DNA of 64,000 bases from assembly GCA_963709295.1 (NCBI GenBank), contig CAVPVW010000004.1, forward strand, positions 186,001 to 250,000, in the 5' to 3' direction. Source of the stretch: JBGPQJ01 sp963709295. GTDB taxonomy: Bacteria > Chloroflexota > Anaerolineae > Anaerolineales > Villigracilaceae. Below the pieces are notes generated by a model. That model had not been told where the DNA came from. It made no database searches and saw nothing but the letters and a program-made list of their open reading frames with translations. Shown here piece by piece: positions 38,824 through 48,158 of this stretch. The position numbers and the translations under genes were made by a program. Every line of letters starts with the position of its first letter. Within the stretch, counting starts at the first letter, position 1.

Positions 38824-39657
38824 TTACGGAATGAATTTAATGTTCCAGAAGGCGAAGTCGTCAAAGGTGCCGGTCAGTTCATATGTCTGGGAGGCGCGGG
38901 TAAACAGGGCAAAGGTGCCGAAGGTAAAGAGGTAGTCGGTGTCCCAGAACTCGCCGACCTCCTGCCCGTTGATGAACAGGCGGAAGCGCCCCTGATATCC
39001 CCAGATCCCCAGCCGGTTGGTCACGCCGGGACCGGTGTTGATGAGGTCGGACGCCGTCCAATCGATAAAATCGGTTGGACTACCCTTTTGGGAATGCCGG
39101 CGAAAGCGGTATTCACCGTCGCAAGATACTTCTAGCGAGTAGCCACCGGCTGCCGAGGTATTGTCCACGCGGATGGCCATGCCCATCGAGTCGCGTCCGA
39201 TGCAGTCGCCATTAGTGGCGCTGACCTCGGCGTACAGATTGCCGGAGGACTTATCGGTGTAGGACCACCAGGTCGTCTTCTCTTCAGGCACGTAATCCAT
39301 TCCAATAAGCATACCGTCTTCCACTTTGTAGGCAGCGCGCTCGGCATTGTCATAATCGAACCAGGCGTCGGGGTTGTCGAAATAGTCGACGTGGTCGGGA
39401 TGCTCCAGGTCGAGCAAGGCGCGCGGATCGTCCTCAGACACTACCAACGGTGTGGGGGTGGGCGCCAATTCGAGCTGCTTTGGTCCTTCCGTAGGCGCAA
39501 CTTCGACCTGCCCGCCTTCTTCTGTCTCTTCAGAGCTTATGATCTGGTCCTGTGGCAAGGCAGTTTCGCAATTGAGCGCCCGGTCGACCATGGCACAGGA
39601 TAAAAGGGTTAACACGATACAACTCAAAACGAAGAAGGGAAGCCATCGGGATTTCAT
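38824..39657 (-). CDS. Lipoprotein with LamG-like (concanavalin-type) domain
   Basis: 277 residues. Lipoprotein signal FFVLSCIVLTLLSC with the lipobox LLSC, then an acidic Thr/Pro linker (APTEGPKQLELAPTPTP), then one beta-rich domain. Segments such as AWFDYDNAERAAYKVEDG, YSLEVSCDGEYRFRRHS and FRLFINGQEVGEFWDTDY follow the pattern of LamG/DUF1080-type jelly-roll domains that bind or cleave carbohydrate. No catalytic residues can be assigned. It is expected on the outer face of the membrane. Confidence 0.75.
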   Translation of the reverse strand: MKSRWLPFFVLSCIVLTLLSCAMVDRALNCETALPQDQIISSEETEEGGQVEVAPTEGPKQLELAPTPTPLVVSEDDPRALLDLEHPDHVDYFDNPDAWFDYDNAERAAYKVEDGMLIGMDYVPEEKTTWWSYTDKSSGNLYAEVSATNGDCIGRDSMGMAIRVDNTSAAGGYSLEVSCDGEYRFRRHSQKGSPTDFIDWTASDLINTGPGVTNRLGIWGYQGRFRLFINGQEVGEFWDTDYLFTFGTFALFTRASQTYELTGTFDDFAFWNIKFIP

Positions 39658-39829
39658 AGTACCTCCTGTTTTGTGAAAGGGGAAAATGAGCCTATTGCAG
39701 AATGATGATACGCCTAATTATCCGGAAAGGAAGCAAAGTTTTCATTTCCGTAAGTTAACAGTTGCTCCCAGCCGGGGTGCATCCAGAACAAATCTCCAAA
39801 TATACAGTCGCGAGATTGATGTTGTGGTT

Positions 39830-40101
39830 TCAGATCCCGGCGTTGCTGAGGGTCCGAGGAGTTTGGAAATCAATGCGGTCAGCGTCGGGTGACTGACCTC
39901 GGAGTAGGTCAGTGAATCCTGCAATCTATCCACAGTGGATGGCTGGACATCCACCGTCTCGCCACCCGAACGGGCCAGCAGGTCATGGATGTCGGCATCC
40001 AGGTCGCGCAGCAACGCCTTGCCCTCTTCATCCACGCTGCGGGACTGACGGATTTCGGCCTGGAGTTGTTCGAGCTGTTGGCGCAGTTTCGGATCGTCCA
40101 T
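39830..40101 (-). CDS. DUF4404-family small protein
   Basis: About 90 residues, MDDPKLRQQLEQLQAEIRQ at 40101. It is helical throughout with SVDEEGKALLRDLDADIHDL and ends, after a frameshift near 39850, in TLSNAGI with a TGA at 39830; without that correction the frame reads on to 39742 as nonsense. Length and motifs match DUF4404, a small cytoplasmic family of unknown function. It stands alone between two lipoprotein genes. Confidence 0.8.
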
Positions 40102-40218
40102 GGCAGATCCTCCGTGTGAGGGATGTTTATCTCATTCTAGCATTAATCAAAGCGGCTATGCAATTCGTTCCCTGATGCACTGATCCACGCTTGATAAAGC
40201 CTGGGTTTTAAAAGTGAT

Positions 40219-41656
40219 TTAAGGAACTCGCCAGACGTGCACCACCGGCGCTGCACCATCGGCAAAAAGCTCCAGGACGTACAGCAGGCCATGTACCCGG
40301 TCATAGGCAATATCACCGAGGCGATAACGGCGCTGGGATGCGGTGCCAAGCATATCGGTTTCCACCCCGGCCGGGTTGAACAACAAATGCTCGTCAATAT
40401 CGAGGGCGGCATAAGGCTGTGGTTCCCACGAGGCCAGTTCTTCGTTCGCCACGTGCTCAAGATCTGCCGGATCGTAAAAAATAAACTCGGTATCCCAATG
40501 GGTGGACCACCATCCGCGGTAATCATTATGAGCCGGGCAGCCATTGAAATCCTCCGCCGGGCAGGGGGAGCCGTCACTCAGGCGGCAGGTAACGAAATCA
40601 GTCACATCCACATCAACACAGGGCACATCCGCCCCGGCGGGATTGACATAGCCGTACCAGTATTTCTTGCCGTTGGATTTTGACCCGGCGAAGAGCACAG
40701 CGGAAGCACCTGTGGGAGAGGTCAGCCAGGCACCGCCGTTCCATTCGTCGGGGTGCTGGTAACCGTCCAGGCTGCGTTCGATGCGGTCCGTTTCCATGGA
40801 ATTCGCATAACGGAGAAGGGTGGTTGTCTCAGAGAAGCGCCATTGGGATACAGGTTGCCGTTCTCATCCCAGGGACGGAAAGCGATCAAGACCGGTCCCA
40901 TCCCGGACCAGCCGCCATCCCTGAAGCGCCCGGTGGCAATCATCCGCTCTTCGGCATGGACCTCAGCCCAATCAGCGGGGATCTCAAAAAGATAATCATT
41001 GACGCTGTACCATGGCGCGGAAAGAAACCATTCACCCGTAAATTCTGGGCGCGAGAGGTCCGGGTTGAACCAGCCATTTGCAGGAGCGGGCGGGTCGGGT
41101 TCAAAGTGCTGCCCCCAGGCGATGTGCAGCCGGGGACCGGTGGCCAGAGTGTTGAGATAAAGCAACCCGATTCGGACGATTTCATCCATCGCGGTAAAGT
41201 GCCCGCGGGTCACCTCGACGAAGTCCTGGAGAAACTCCGCCCTTGGTAGAAGCACGGGATCACGATCAAGTGAGGGGGCGGGGATGCTGACCTCGGCCAC
41301 TGGCTGCCGTCGGGCAGATCGCCATAAGGCATGCGGTCATGTCCGGTGATGAAGAGCGACCCTGGGAAACCATCCGCCAGCCCGGATGGGTCGCCGTCAG
41401 GATTGAAGGTCATGGCATTGCCGCCGTATTCGAAGGTGCGCGGCCGTTCCCCGCCGGCAGGCAGGGTAAATGCCCCGAGGTATTGCAAGCTGGCTGGATC
41501 TACCAATTTTCCGGGTTTGCCAACCGATCTGGCCGTCGCAGTCGGCAGCAAAGGTTCAGGCGATGATGTCGACTGCGGCTCTTGTAATGAAGGGCTGGCG
41601 CAGCTGTTCAATACCATTATCATCATCACAAACAGAAGCATTTTTCCAATTTTCAC
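40219..41656 (-). CDS. Large lipoprotein of unknown function
   Basis: About 475 residues across frameshifts near 41290 and 40810. A GTG start at 41656 has GGAGGTGGATC upstream. Signal MLLFVMMIMVLNSC with a lipobox NSC, then repeated beta-rich segments (LQYLGAFTLPAGGERPRTF, SLFITGHDRMPYGDLPDG, YRLGDIAYDRVHGLLYVLEL). The spacing and Gly-Asp turns suggest a beta-propeller, but I recognise no family. Two or three Cys pairs in the middle (PCVDVDVTDFVTC, PCPAEDFNGC) may be disulfides, fitting an exported protein. Confidence 0.65.
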
Positions 41657-41690
41657 GATCCACCTCCACCTTTTTGCTCGCTGACATTAA

Positions 41691-44600
41691 TTATTGCACT
41701 TTTTCCACCTTCTCGGCATTCAGGAACGGCTCGCCGCGCGAGGCATCCATCTCCATCACACCGGTCACGAAGATGGGTGTGTTCGCGTTGAGCGCGGACT
41801 GGGCCAGGCGATAGGCCTGCGGAAACAGGACCACGTCCAGCGCCCCGGACAAATCCTCGAGGGTCAGGAACATCATCAGCTCGCCCTTGGCGGTGCGGCT
41901 GCGGCGGGAGGTCTGGCTCACGCCGGCCACGGTCACCCGCTGGCCGATACGCTCCAGCGCGTCGAGGGTGGAGACCGCGTGGGCAGCGGCGATCTCCTCG
42001 ATGAGCAACTCCAGCGGATGCGCCTCCAGGCTGATGCCGAGCAACTCCTGTTGAGCGGCATTCTTCTGTTCGAGGGACCAGTCCTCGCCACCGGTGTCCT
42101 CCCACTCGAAAAGACTCGGCTGTCCACGCTGCCAGCCGCCGTTCTTCACGCGATGCAAAACGGCAGGAATCGTCCCCAGCCCCTCCAGCGCGCCGACCTT
42201 TGCCAGGTTCTCGGCCTCCTGCGGACGCGGGTCCGCGCGGGCAAGGAAATCCTCCAGCGAGTGGAAAGGCCGACTGGCCAGGATGCGCTCGATCGTGCGC
42301 CCGGTCAGGTCGCGCACCTGGTCCATGCCCATGTAGAGCACCTTGCCCTGCGGCCCTTTCCCAACGGTGAAGTTCCGTCCCGAGGCATTGACGTGCGGCG
42401 GGCGGACGGTCAACCCCAGCCGGCGGGCCTCGCTGAGATAGACGCGCTGGCTGTAGTAGCCGCCCCAATTGGCCAGCACCGCCGCCATGAACTCGGCCGG
42501 GAAATGGGTCTTGCACCAGGCCGAGCGCCAGGCGACCTGGGCATACGAGGCGGCATGCGCCTTGGGGAAGCCGTAGCCGGCGAAGGCCGCCATCATCTCC
42601 CACACCCGCTCGCCGGTCTCGGGCGGCACGCCGCTGATCGCTTCGGCTTCCCGGATGAACTTCTGCTGCAACTCCTGCATCTGTTTGCCGGGGTCGAAGT
42701 GGCTCATCGCGCGGCGCAGCAGATCCGCCTCGGCCAGGCTGAACCCGGCCAGTTCGTGCGCGATGCGCAGCACCTGCTCCTGGTACAGGATCACGCCGAA
42801 GGTCTCATCCAGCAGCGGTGCGAGCGCCGGGTGCAGGTGCCGCACCGTCTCCTCGCCTTTGAAGCGGCGCACGAAGGCATCCTTCAACCCGCCGGTGAGC
42901 GGACCGGGGCGGTAGAGCGCCAGCGCCGCCATCATGTCGTCCTCCGTCCGGGCGTGGATCTCGCGCAGGGTGGCGCGCATGCCCGGGCTTTCGATCTGGA
43001 AGCAGCCGATGGTCCCACCGCTCTCCACCCGTCGGGAAGTCTCAGGGTCGTCGGTAGGGATTGATTCAAGGAAGGACATTGGTCCCGCAGGCTTCATGCC
43101 TGCGGGATAACGCAGTAGCGGCACGAGCCGCTCTGCGCCCACATCGCCTAGAACCGTCAGACCGCGGATGCCCAGCAGGTCGATCTTGACCAGCCCCAGC
43201 GCTTCGACCGATTCCAGGTCGAACTGGGTGATGGTGACGCCTTTGCTGCCCGAGCGCATGACCGGCACCAGGTCGGTGATCTTGTCGGGGGCGACGACCA
43301 ATCCGCCGGGATGCACCGAGAGATGACGCGGAAGCTTGAGCAGCGCCTCGGCCTCGTCGAAGATGCGTTGGTGTGACGGGGAAGTGTATGCGGCGCGGAG
43401 TTCGGCAAATGGAGACGGGGGCGTCTCGCCTTCCTCGCTCTCCTCGAAGCGTGCCCAGAAGGCGTAGGGCAGCTGGTTGACCATCTCGCGCACCTTCTGC
43501 GGGTCAATCCCATGCGCCTTGGCCACGTCGCCCAGCGCCGAGCGCGGACGGTAACGGTTGATCGTTCCGACCATCGCGGCCCGGTCCTCGCCGTACTTGT
43601 CGAAGACATGCTGGATGACGCGATCACGTCCGCGCGAGCACAGGTCGGTGTCGATATCGGGCGGGGTGGTGCGCGCCGGGTTGAGGAAACGCTCGAAGTA
43701 CAGGTTGAGGCGCAGCGGGTCGGGGCTGGTGATTCCCAGGCAATGCGCCACCAGCGACGAGGCAGCCGACCCCCGCGACGAAAACGGGACGCCGGCCTGG
43801 CGGGCGAAGTTCAGGATTTCCTCCACGATCAGGAAGATCGGCTCGAAGCCCATGCGGGAGATGACATCCAGTTCGTGGTCCAGCCGCTCGCGGACCTGCG
43901 GGCTGATGCCGCCGTAGAGTTCAATTGCGCCCGCCTCGGCTTTTTGACGCAAGGTGTTGAGCGGCGGTCAGGCCGGGCGGCAGCGGGACGGTGGGCATGT
44001 GCGCGACCCCCAGCGGCAGGTCGAATTTGCAGCGCGCGGCGATCTCCTGCGTGGCTTCGATGGCAGAGGGGAAATTGCTGAACTTCGTCTGAATCTCCTC
44101 CTGGGAGGGGAAATGAGAACCTTTCGGCGCGGCCGCTCCTGGGGGCAGCTTGCTCACTGGAATGTTTAATCGGATCGCGGACAGGGTGCGCTGCAGGGGC
44201 TCTTGCTCGGGTGAAAGGTAATAGATGAGGTGGGTGACCACACAAGGGATTTTTAACTTGTGCGCCAGCATCGACCGGCGCACCGCCGTCTGTGGATCGT
44301 CCAGCGCTGCGTACAGCCTGTCCTTGAAGATGACCTTGAGCACCACCAGCGGGGCGGACTCATCCATGCCTGCCTGTGCGGGGGAGGGGACGATGGCGAT
44401 CAAGTCATCCGAAAATTTTACAAGTTGGTCAATTTTGCTTGCGGCTTCCGGGTCTTCCCTCAGTGCCATTGCGCTACTAAGTCGGCACAGATTCGACCAG
44501 CCGTTTAAATTCATCGCTAGTAAAACCAGCCTGGATTCCGATAGATCAATTTCCAACCCCAGAACCGGCTGGATTCCCGCTCGCTGACAGGCCACGGCGA

Positions 44601-44745
44601 ATTCCACCGAACCCGAAAGCAGGTGGTGGTCGGTCAAGCCCAGCGCGGGTAGGTTTTGCGATTTTGCCTTCTCGACCAGTTCGGAAGGCAAGAGCAGTCC
44701 TTCCTGCAGGGAGTAGGCGGAGTGTGAGGTGAGGGGGATGAACAT
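41691..44745 (-). CDS. dnaE: DNA polymerase III alpha subunit, short DnaE type
   Basis: About 1,018 residues across one frameshift near 43945. The N-terminal PHP domain begins LTSHSAYSLQEGLLLP and has GLTDHHLL. The catalytic Asp pair is in PPDIDTDLCSRGRDRV and the third Asp in GLVKIDLLGIRG, all as in C-family polymerases. The fingers region (AGYGFPKAHAASYAQVAW) and a C-terminal OB domain (MMFLTLEDLSGALDVVLF) are intact. The length is nearer to DnaE2/ImuC-like or compact DnaE proteins than to E. coli DnaE (1,160). No imuA or imuB gene lies nearby, so a damage-tolerance role is not supported by context. A short palindrome is inserted in frame at 43083. Confidence 0.9.
43083..43107. repeat. In-frame palindrome inside dnaE
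   Basis: TCCCGCAGGC-TTCAT-GCCTGCGGGA forms a perfect 10-bp stem with a 5-nt loop inside the coding sequence. It encodes part of RYPAGMKPAGP, at a spot where related polymerases have a variable linker. The same stem-and-5-nt-loop design occurs in the DUF116 gene at 45172. Confidence 0.75.
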
Positions 44746-44816
44746 CAGGTTGATTTTATCAGGTCGCGATTTATTTTGCTTGCGGGGAAGGAGGTTTGGC
44801 TGTATGCTTGTTTTAT

Positions 44817-46034
44817 ATGACGCGCATCATCACTTATTCCCTGAGGCCGGCCTCCGCTGACTCGGACGATTACTACCGGACGATCTCGGAATTTGCAGAT
44901 TCCTGGTTGGAGCGGACCAGGCCCGAAGCCCTCGACCTTGTGATCGGATTCCGTGAATTCCGTCTGAGCCGCGGCGAACCAGACCGGTCCGACTCAGAGT
45001 ATCTGTTTGAGCTGCTAGCCTTGGGCGTCCTCCTCCGCGAGCACGGACAGGAGGCCAGCCGCATGCCGGCGTGGGCCGAGCAATTGATGGTCGGGCTGGT
45101 GGCCTTCCAGAACAGGTATCCTCGGTCGGAAACGGTCGTCAAGCCGCTGCGCGGTTTAATAAGTTGGCTGCCCCGCTGTCTTCCTGACAGCGGGACACTT
45201 GCACCTGAGCTTGCGTCAGTTGCAAGTGCAGGTGTTGCGCACAGGCGGCACGAAGCCGCCTGCCTCGCGGAGCAGGCTCCCAGCAGGGAACGAAGGGATG
45301 ATATCATCCGCCGGATGATGACATGGCTGGGGGCAAACGATGAGGCCACCAAGGAAAAGCGGTTCGGAGAGTGGCATACCTATTTCACAGCCAGGGGGAT
45401 TCCGTTCGCGCAGACTGCCATCTCGCGATGCCTGGAACTAGCCGAGGAGTTTGCCGGGACCAGCCGGGAAGCGCTTGGAAAATATACGGAAAATGTCAAG
45501 CATTTCCTGGAAAAGGAAGCTTCCAACTTTCGCCGCCGATACGATGCTAGGCTGCTCTCAAGCACGCAGCTGGAATATCACCTCGGCATGCTGGGAACCG
45601 AGATTCTCAACCGAGATTTCCGCCAGCGCTTTCTAGAAACCCGACATAAAATGGTCATTCTCCCTCCGTGCATGTGTGCCCCTGAAAAGGAATGCAAGGC
45701 TGTCGAGACTCCTTTCGGAACCAAATGCCAGGCCTGCACACCGTCGTGTCGAGTCAACCAGATCACCAAGCTGGGCGAAAAACATGGATTCGGCGTGACC
45801 ATCATTCCGGACGATGTAAAAGTCTTCGGTTCAGACAAGCAGGCTGGAAGTATCGGACTGGTCGGCGTCTCGTGCGCCCTGACCAACTGGAACGGCGGCT
45901 GGGACACCGGCACGCTGGGAATCCCCGCCCAAGGCCTGTTGCTTGATTACGTCGGATGTAAATTCCATTGGGATAAGGTTGGTATCCCGACGGATACCAA
46001 CCTGAAAAAGCTGCAGGAAATCCTGGAGGTTTAA
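44817..46034 (+). CDS. DUF116-family Cys-rich protein with an in-frame insertion
   Basis: About 405 residues. The start MTRIITYSLRP at 44817 is chosen by family N-terminus; the AAGGAGG at 44788 better serves codons at 44804-44808, so another frame or a small indel at the start is possible. The C-terminal DUF116 domain has the Cys cluster PPCMCAPEKECKAVE, CQACTPSC and GVSCALTNWNGGWDTG, likely binding an iron-sulfur cluster or zinc. Residues about 119-160 (SWLPRCLPDSGTLAPELA region) are encoded by palindromic DNA and look like an insertion between otherwise continuous helices. Function of DUF116 is unknown. Confidence 0.83.
   Translation: MTRIITYSLRPASADSDDYYRTISEFADSWLERTRPEALDLVIGFREFRLSRGEPDRSDSEYLFELLALGVLLREHGQEASRMPAWAEQLMVGLVAFQNRYPRSETVVKPLRGLISWLPRCLPDSGTLAPELASVASAGVAHRRHEAACLAEQAPSRERRDDIIRRMMTWLGANDEATKEKRFGEWHTYFTARGIPFAQTAISRCLELAEEFAGTSREALGKYTENVKHFLEKEASNFRRRYDARLLSSTQLEYHLGMLGTEILNRDFRQRFLETRHKMVILPPCMCAPEKECKAVETPFGTKCQACTPSCRVNQITKLGEKHGFGVTIIPDDVKVFGSDKQAGSIGLVGVSCALTNWNGGWDTGTLGIPAQGLLLDYVGCKFHWDKVGIPTDTNLKKLQEILEV
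45172..45262. repeat. Cluster of three palindromes inserted in a coding region
   Basis: Three hairpins in 91 bp: 45172-45180 with 45186-45194 (9 bp, loop TTCCT), 45197-45203 with 45221-45227 (7 bp), and 45242-45249 with 45255-45262 (8 bp, loop ACGAA). All lie within the DUF116 gene and keep its frame open. Such multi-hairpin blocks resemble REP/BIME-type mobile repeats. Confidence 0.75.
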
Positions 46035-46089
46035 GGACGCCGGTCCGGTATCCGGGAGGCGCGTTTCGATCTCAAATCCGTATCACTTT

Positions 46090-46123
46090 AAAAGGACCAT
46101 GACTTGAAAGCCATGGTCCTTTT
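46090..46123 (+). terminator. Terminator after the DUF116 gene
   Basis: A 12-bp perfect stem (46090-46101 with 46112-46123, AAAAGGACCATG) whose 3' arm ends in TTTTA. It separates the DUF116 gene from the sigma factor operon. Confidence 0.8.
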
Positions 46124-46230
46124 ACTTATAACAAAACCCTAAAAAAGCGTAACTAAAACTTGTTTTTAGCGACACAGTATATGTGACGCCCGTATCCCGT
46201 TTCATTATTTTACGTCTGGATAAATAAAGC

Positions 46231-46848
46231 ATGGAGTTATGCTCAGAGGAAGCTCTTTTAAGGCTTGCGCAGCAGTTCGACCAGACTGCACTGGCTGAAA
46301 TCTATGACTGCTACAACCAGGGTATCTATTACTACGCGCTACGCATGTTGGGCGATCCCTCGCTGGCGGAGGACTGTGCCGCTGAAACATTCAGCAGATT
46401 TCTGCGCGCGTTGCGGGGGGGCGGCGGGCCAACGGACAACCTGAAGGCGTACCTTTACCGGAGCGCCCACAATTGGATCACCGACCATTACCGCCGCGAA
46501 CCGGTGCCAGCCTTGGAACTCAACGACGAGATTTCCGAGCAGGAGGCTGATGATCCGCTCGATGAGACTGATCTTCGCATCAAACAGCACCGTGTCCGCA
46601 CGGCCCTGAGGCTGCTCACACCCGACCAGCGCCAGGTGATCCTTCTCCGATTCGTGGAGGGATGGGACCTTGCAGAGGTCGCTGCATCCCTCAACAAACC
46701 TGCCGGCGCAATCAAAGCGTTGCAGCATCGCGCCATCGCGGCCTTGAGAAAAATACTTGTGGAAGAGGAAGAGAGCAAACATGATGTCGAACGAAGACCC
46801 GGACCCCAAATTATCAGCGCTGCTCGAGAGTCTGCGCACAACGAATAA
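46231..46848 (+). CDS. ECF-type RNA polymerase sigma factor
   Basis: 205 residues. Region 2 is visible as LAEIYDCYNQGIYYYALRML and PSLAEDCAAETFSRFLRAL; region 4 as LTPDQRQVILLRFVEGWDLA followed by AVAASLNKPAGAIKALQHRA-type recognition helix (sequence EVAASLNKPAGAIKALQHR). The C-terminus is slightly extended and overlaps the DUF5667 gene, a pair common in Chloroflexota and actinobacteria where the partner acts as a membrane regulator. No clear ribosome site before the ATG. Target promoters unknown. Confidence 0.9.
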   Translation: MELCSEEALLRLAQQFDQTALAEIYDCYNQGIYYYALRMLGDPSLAEDCAAETFSRFLRALRGGGGPTDNLKAYLYRSAHNWITDHYRREPVPALELNDEISEQEADDPLDETDLRIKQHRVRTALRLLTPDQRQVILLRFVEGWDLAEVAASLNKPAGAIKALQHRAIAALRKILVEEEESKHDVERRPGPQIISAARESAHNE

Positions 46849-47782
46849 ACGCGACCCGGACAAAGCCGCTGAAAAGCGGGCTTCTTACCTTGTCGAAGCG
46901 CGGAATCTCGCCCCGGCCGTATCCAATCGCACCCATACTCGTCTGGGTATATGGTTGGCAGGATTAACAAATCCGAGACCTGCCTTGCGAAAGGAGAAAA
47001 TGGCGATGGTAAATATTTTGGTAACACTGCTTGTGGCGTTGGGGTTGGTTTTTGGAGGCGGAGGGGCTGCCTTGGCTGCCTCACAATCCGCCATGCCGGA
47101 CGAAGCCCTCTACCCGGTCAAGACCTGGAGCGAACAGGTGCAGCTCCAGCTAGCGGGGGATGATGAGGGGAAACTGCAGCTCATGAATGCGTTCACCAAT
47201 CGGCGCATGGAGGAGATCCGCACCATGCTTCAGGCGGGGAAGCAGGTTCCCGAACCAGTAATGACCCGGTTGGAGTACCAACTTCAGTACATGCTGCAAA
47301 TGGCCGCCGGCCAGCCCGAAGATCAAAGTGAGCAGGCTTTGCTGCAATTGCGCAACCAGCTTCAAATTCAGAACCAGCTCATGCAGCAACTGCAATTGGG
47401 TGAAGGGGATCAAGCCGGATTGTTGATCCGTGAGCGTGTACGCTCCGTGCTCGAAGTGCATCAGGGACAGGCAGAAGGCGGGCTTGAGGATCCGCAGTGG
47501 CTGCAGCAGCAGATTCAGTTGCAGCTTCAGCAACAGCAGCAGAACGGACCCATGAACCCGTCAGGCGAAAATGTGATCGAACTCTCTGGCGCCAACCCCT
47601 ATGCGACCGGTACGCCCACTCCAGGCTCAGGTTATGGCCCCGGGGAATCCCAGAACCCGTGGACGGACACCACCCCCACTCCTGGATCTGGTTATGGTCC
47701 GGGTCAATCCCAGAATCCATGGACGGACACGACTCCCACCCGCAACTCCGGTTATGGCCCCGGACCTGGTCCACAGCCCTAA
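46781..47782 (+). CDS. DUF5667 membrane protein with C-terminal 20-residue repeats
   Basis: About 334 residues. The start MMSNEDPDPK at 46781 follows GGAAGAGG and lies inside the 3' end of the sigma factor gene. A short cytoplasmic part (residues 1-70) precedes a membrane helix (VNILVTLLVALGLVFGGGGA), then the DUF5667 domain (ALYPVKTWSEQVQLQLAGDD, NAFTNRRMEEIRTMLQAG) and a Gln-rich coil. The tail holds two and a half copies of a 20-residue unit with core GSGYGPGQSQNPWTDT. The context suggests an anti-sigma-like partner with its sensor outside the membrane, but the cytoplasmic part shows no zinc-finger ASD motif. Confidence 0.85.
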   Translation: MMSNEDPDPKLSALLESLRTTNKRDPDKAAEKRASYLVEARNLAPAVSNRTHTRLGIWLAGLTNPRPALRKEKMAMVNILVTLLVALGLVFGGGGAALAASQSAMPDEALYPVKTWSEQVQLQLAGDDEGKLQLMNAFTNRRMEEIRTMLQAGKQVPEPVMTRLEYQLQYMLQMAAGQPEDQSEQALLQLRNQLQIQNQLMQQLQLGEGDQAGLLIRERVRSVLEVHQGQAEGGLEDPQWLQQQIQLQLQQQQQNGPMNPSGENVIELSGANPYATGTPTPGSGYGPGESQNPWTDTTPTPGSGYGPGQSQNPWTDTTPTRNSGYGPGPGPQP

Positions 47783-47833
47783 CCAGTCGAGTAAAGCACG
47801 ACCAGCGCGCCTAAATAACCGACGCGCTGACCC

Positions 47834-47876
47834 AAGTGACAACGAAGGGACCTCCTCTCCTGAGTTGTCACTTTTT
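47834..47876 (+). terminator. Terminator after the sigma factor / DUF5667 operon
   Basis: A perfect 10-bp stem, AAGTGACAAC at 47834-47843 with 47864-47873, followed by TTT. Loop of 20 nt. Confidence 0.75.
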
Positions 47877-47953
47877 AATTACAAACTATTGTATTTTGTC
47901 ACAAATAGTGCTACAGTAACCTTACTCAATTATTCACATATTCACATTGTAGA

Positions 47954-48070
47954 CATCATCGCAGTCACCCAGAGGTGATCCGGAGCGATGATGTGAGGTG
48001 GGTGTGGTCGCCGAATTACCATCTCAAGCAGCGAAAGGCGAAACCGGCCATTTAGCCGGTTTTTATTTTC
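47954..48070 (+). ncRNA. Structured leader RNA ending in a terminator hairpin
   Basis: About 90-200 nt before a secreted-protein gene. Stem 1: 47954-47962 with 47985-47993 (CATCATCGC, 9 bp perfect), with an inner 5-bp hairpin. Stem 2: 47994-48001 with 48019-48026 (TGAGGTGG with CCATCTCA, 8 bp, one G-T). A GCGAAAGGC segment follows, then AACCGGC paired with GCCGGTT (48042-48048 with 48055-48061) and TTTTATTTT, which is a terminator. Stems followed by an intrinsic terminator upstream of a coding gene is the layout of an attenuator or riboswitch. I do not recognise a known class. Confidence 0.5.
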
Positions 48071-48158
48071 TTGAAGGAGGTGCATCGGAAAACCTGGGTG
48101 GTGTTTGGAAATTCCAATTGACCCAAAACAATTGTTTCATCAGACCTGAGGAGGAAAA

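Noticed and set aside
41694..43064. 456-codon plus-strand open frame
   Set aside because: It lies wholly opposite dnaE, whose motifs are intact. No ribosome site or family match was seen.
41691..44745. Assigning the polymerase to the ImuA-ImuB-DnaE2 mutagenesis cassette
   Set aside because: The length would fit, but neither imuA nor imuB lies nearby and the neighbours are a lipoprotein and a DUF116 gene.
47865..47892. TTGTCA and TATTGT as a promoter for the secreted-protein gene
   Set aside because: TTGTCA is part of the 3' arm of a perfect terminator stem, so the match is probably incidental.
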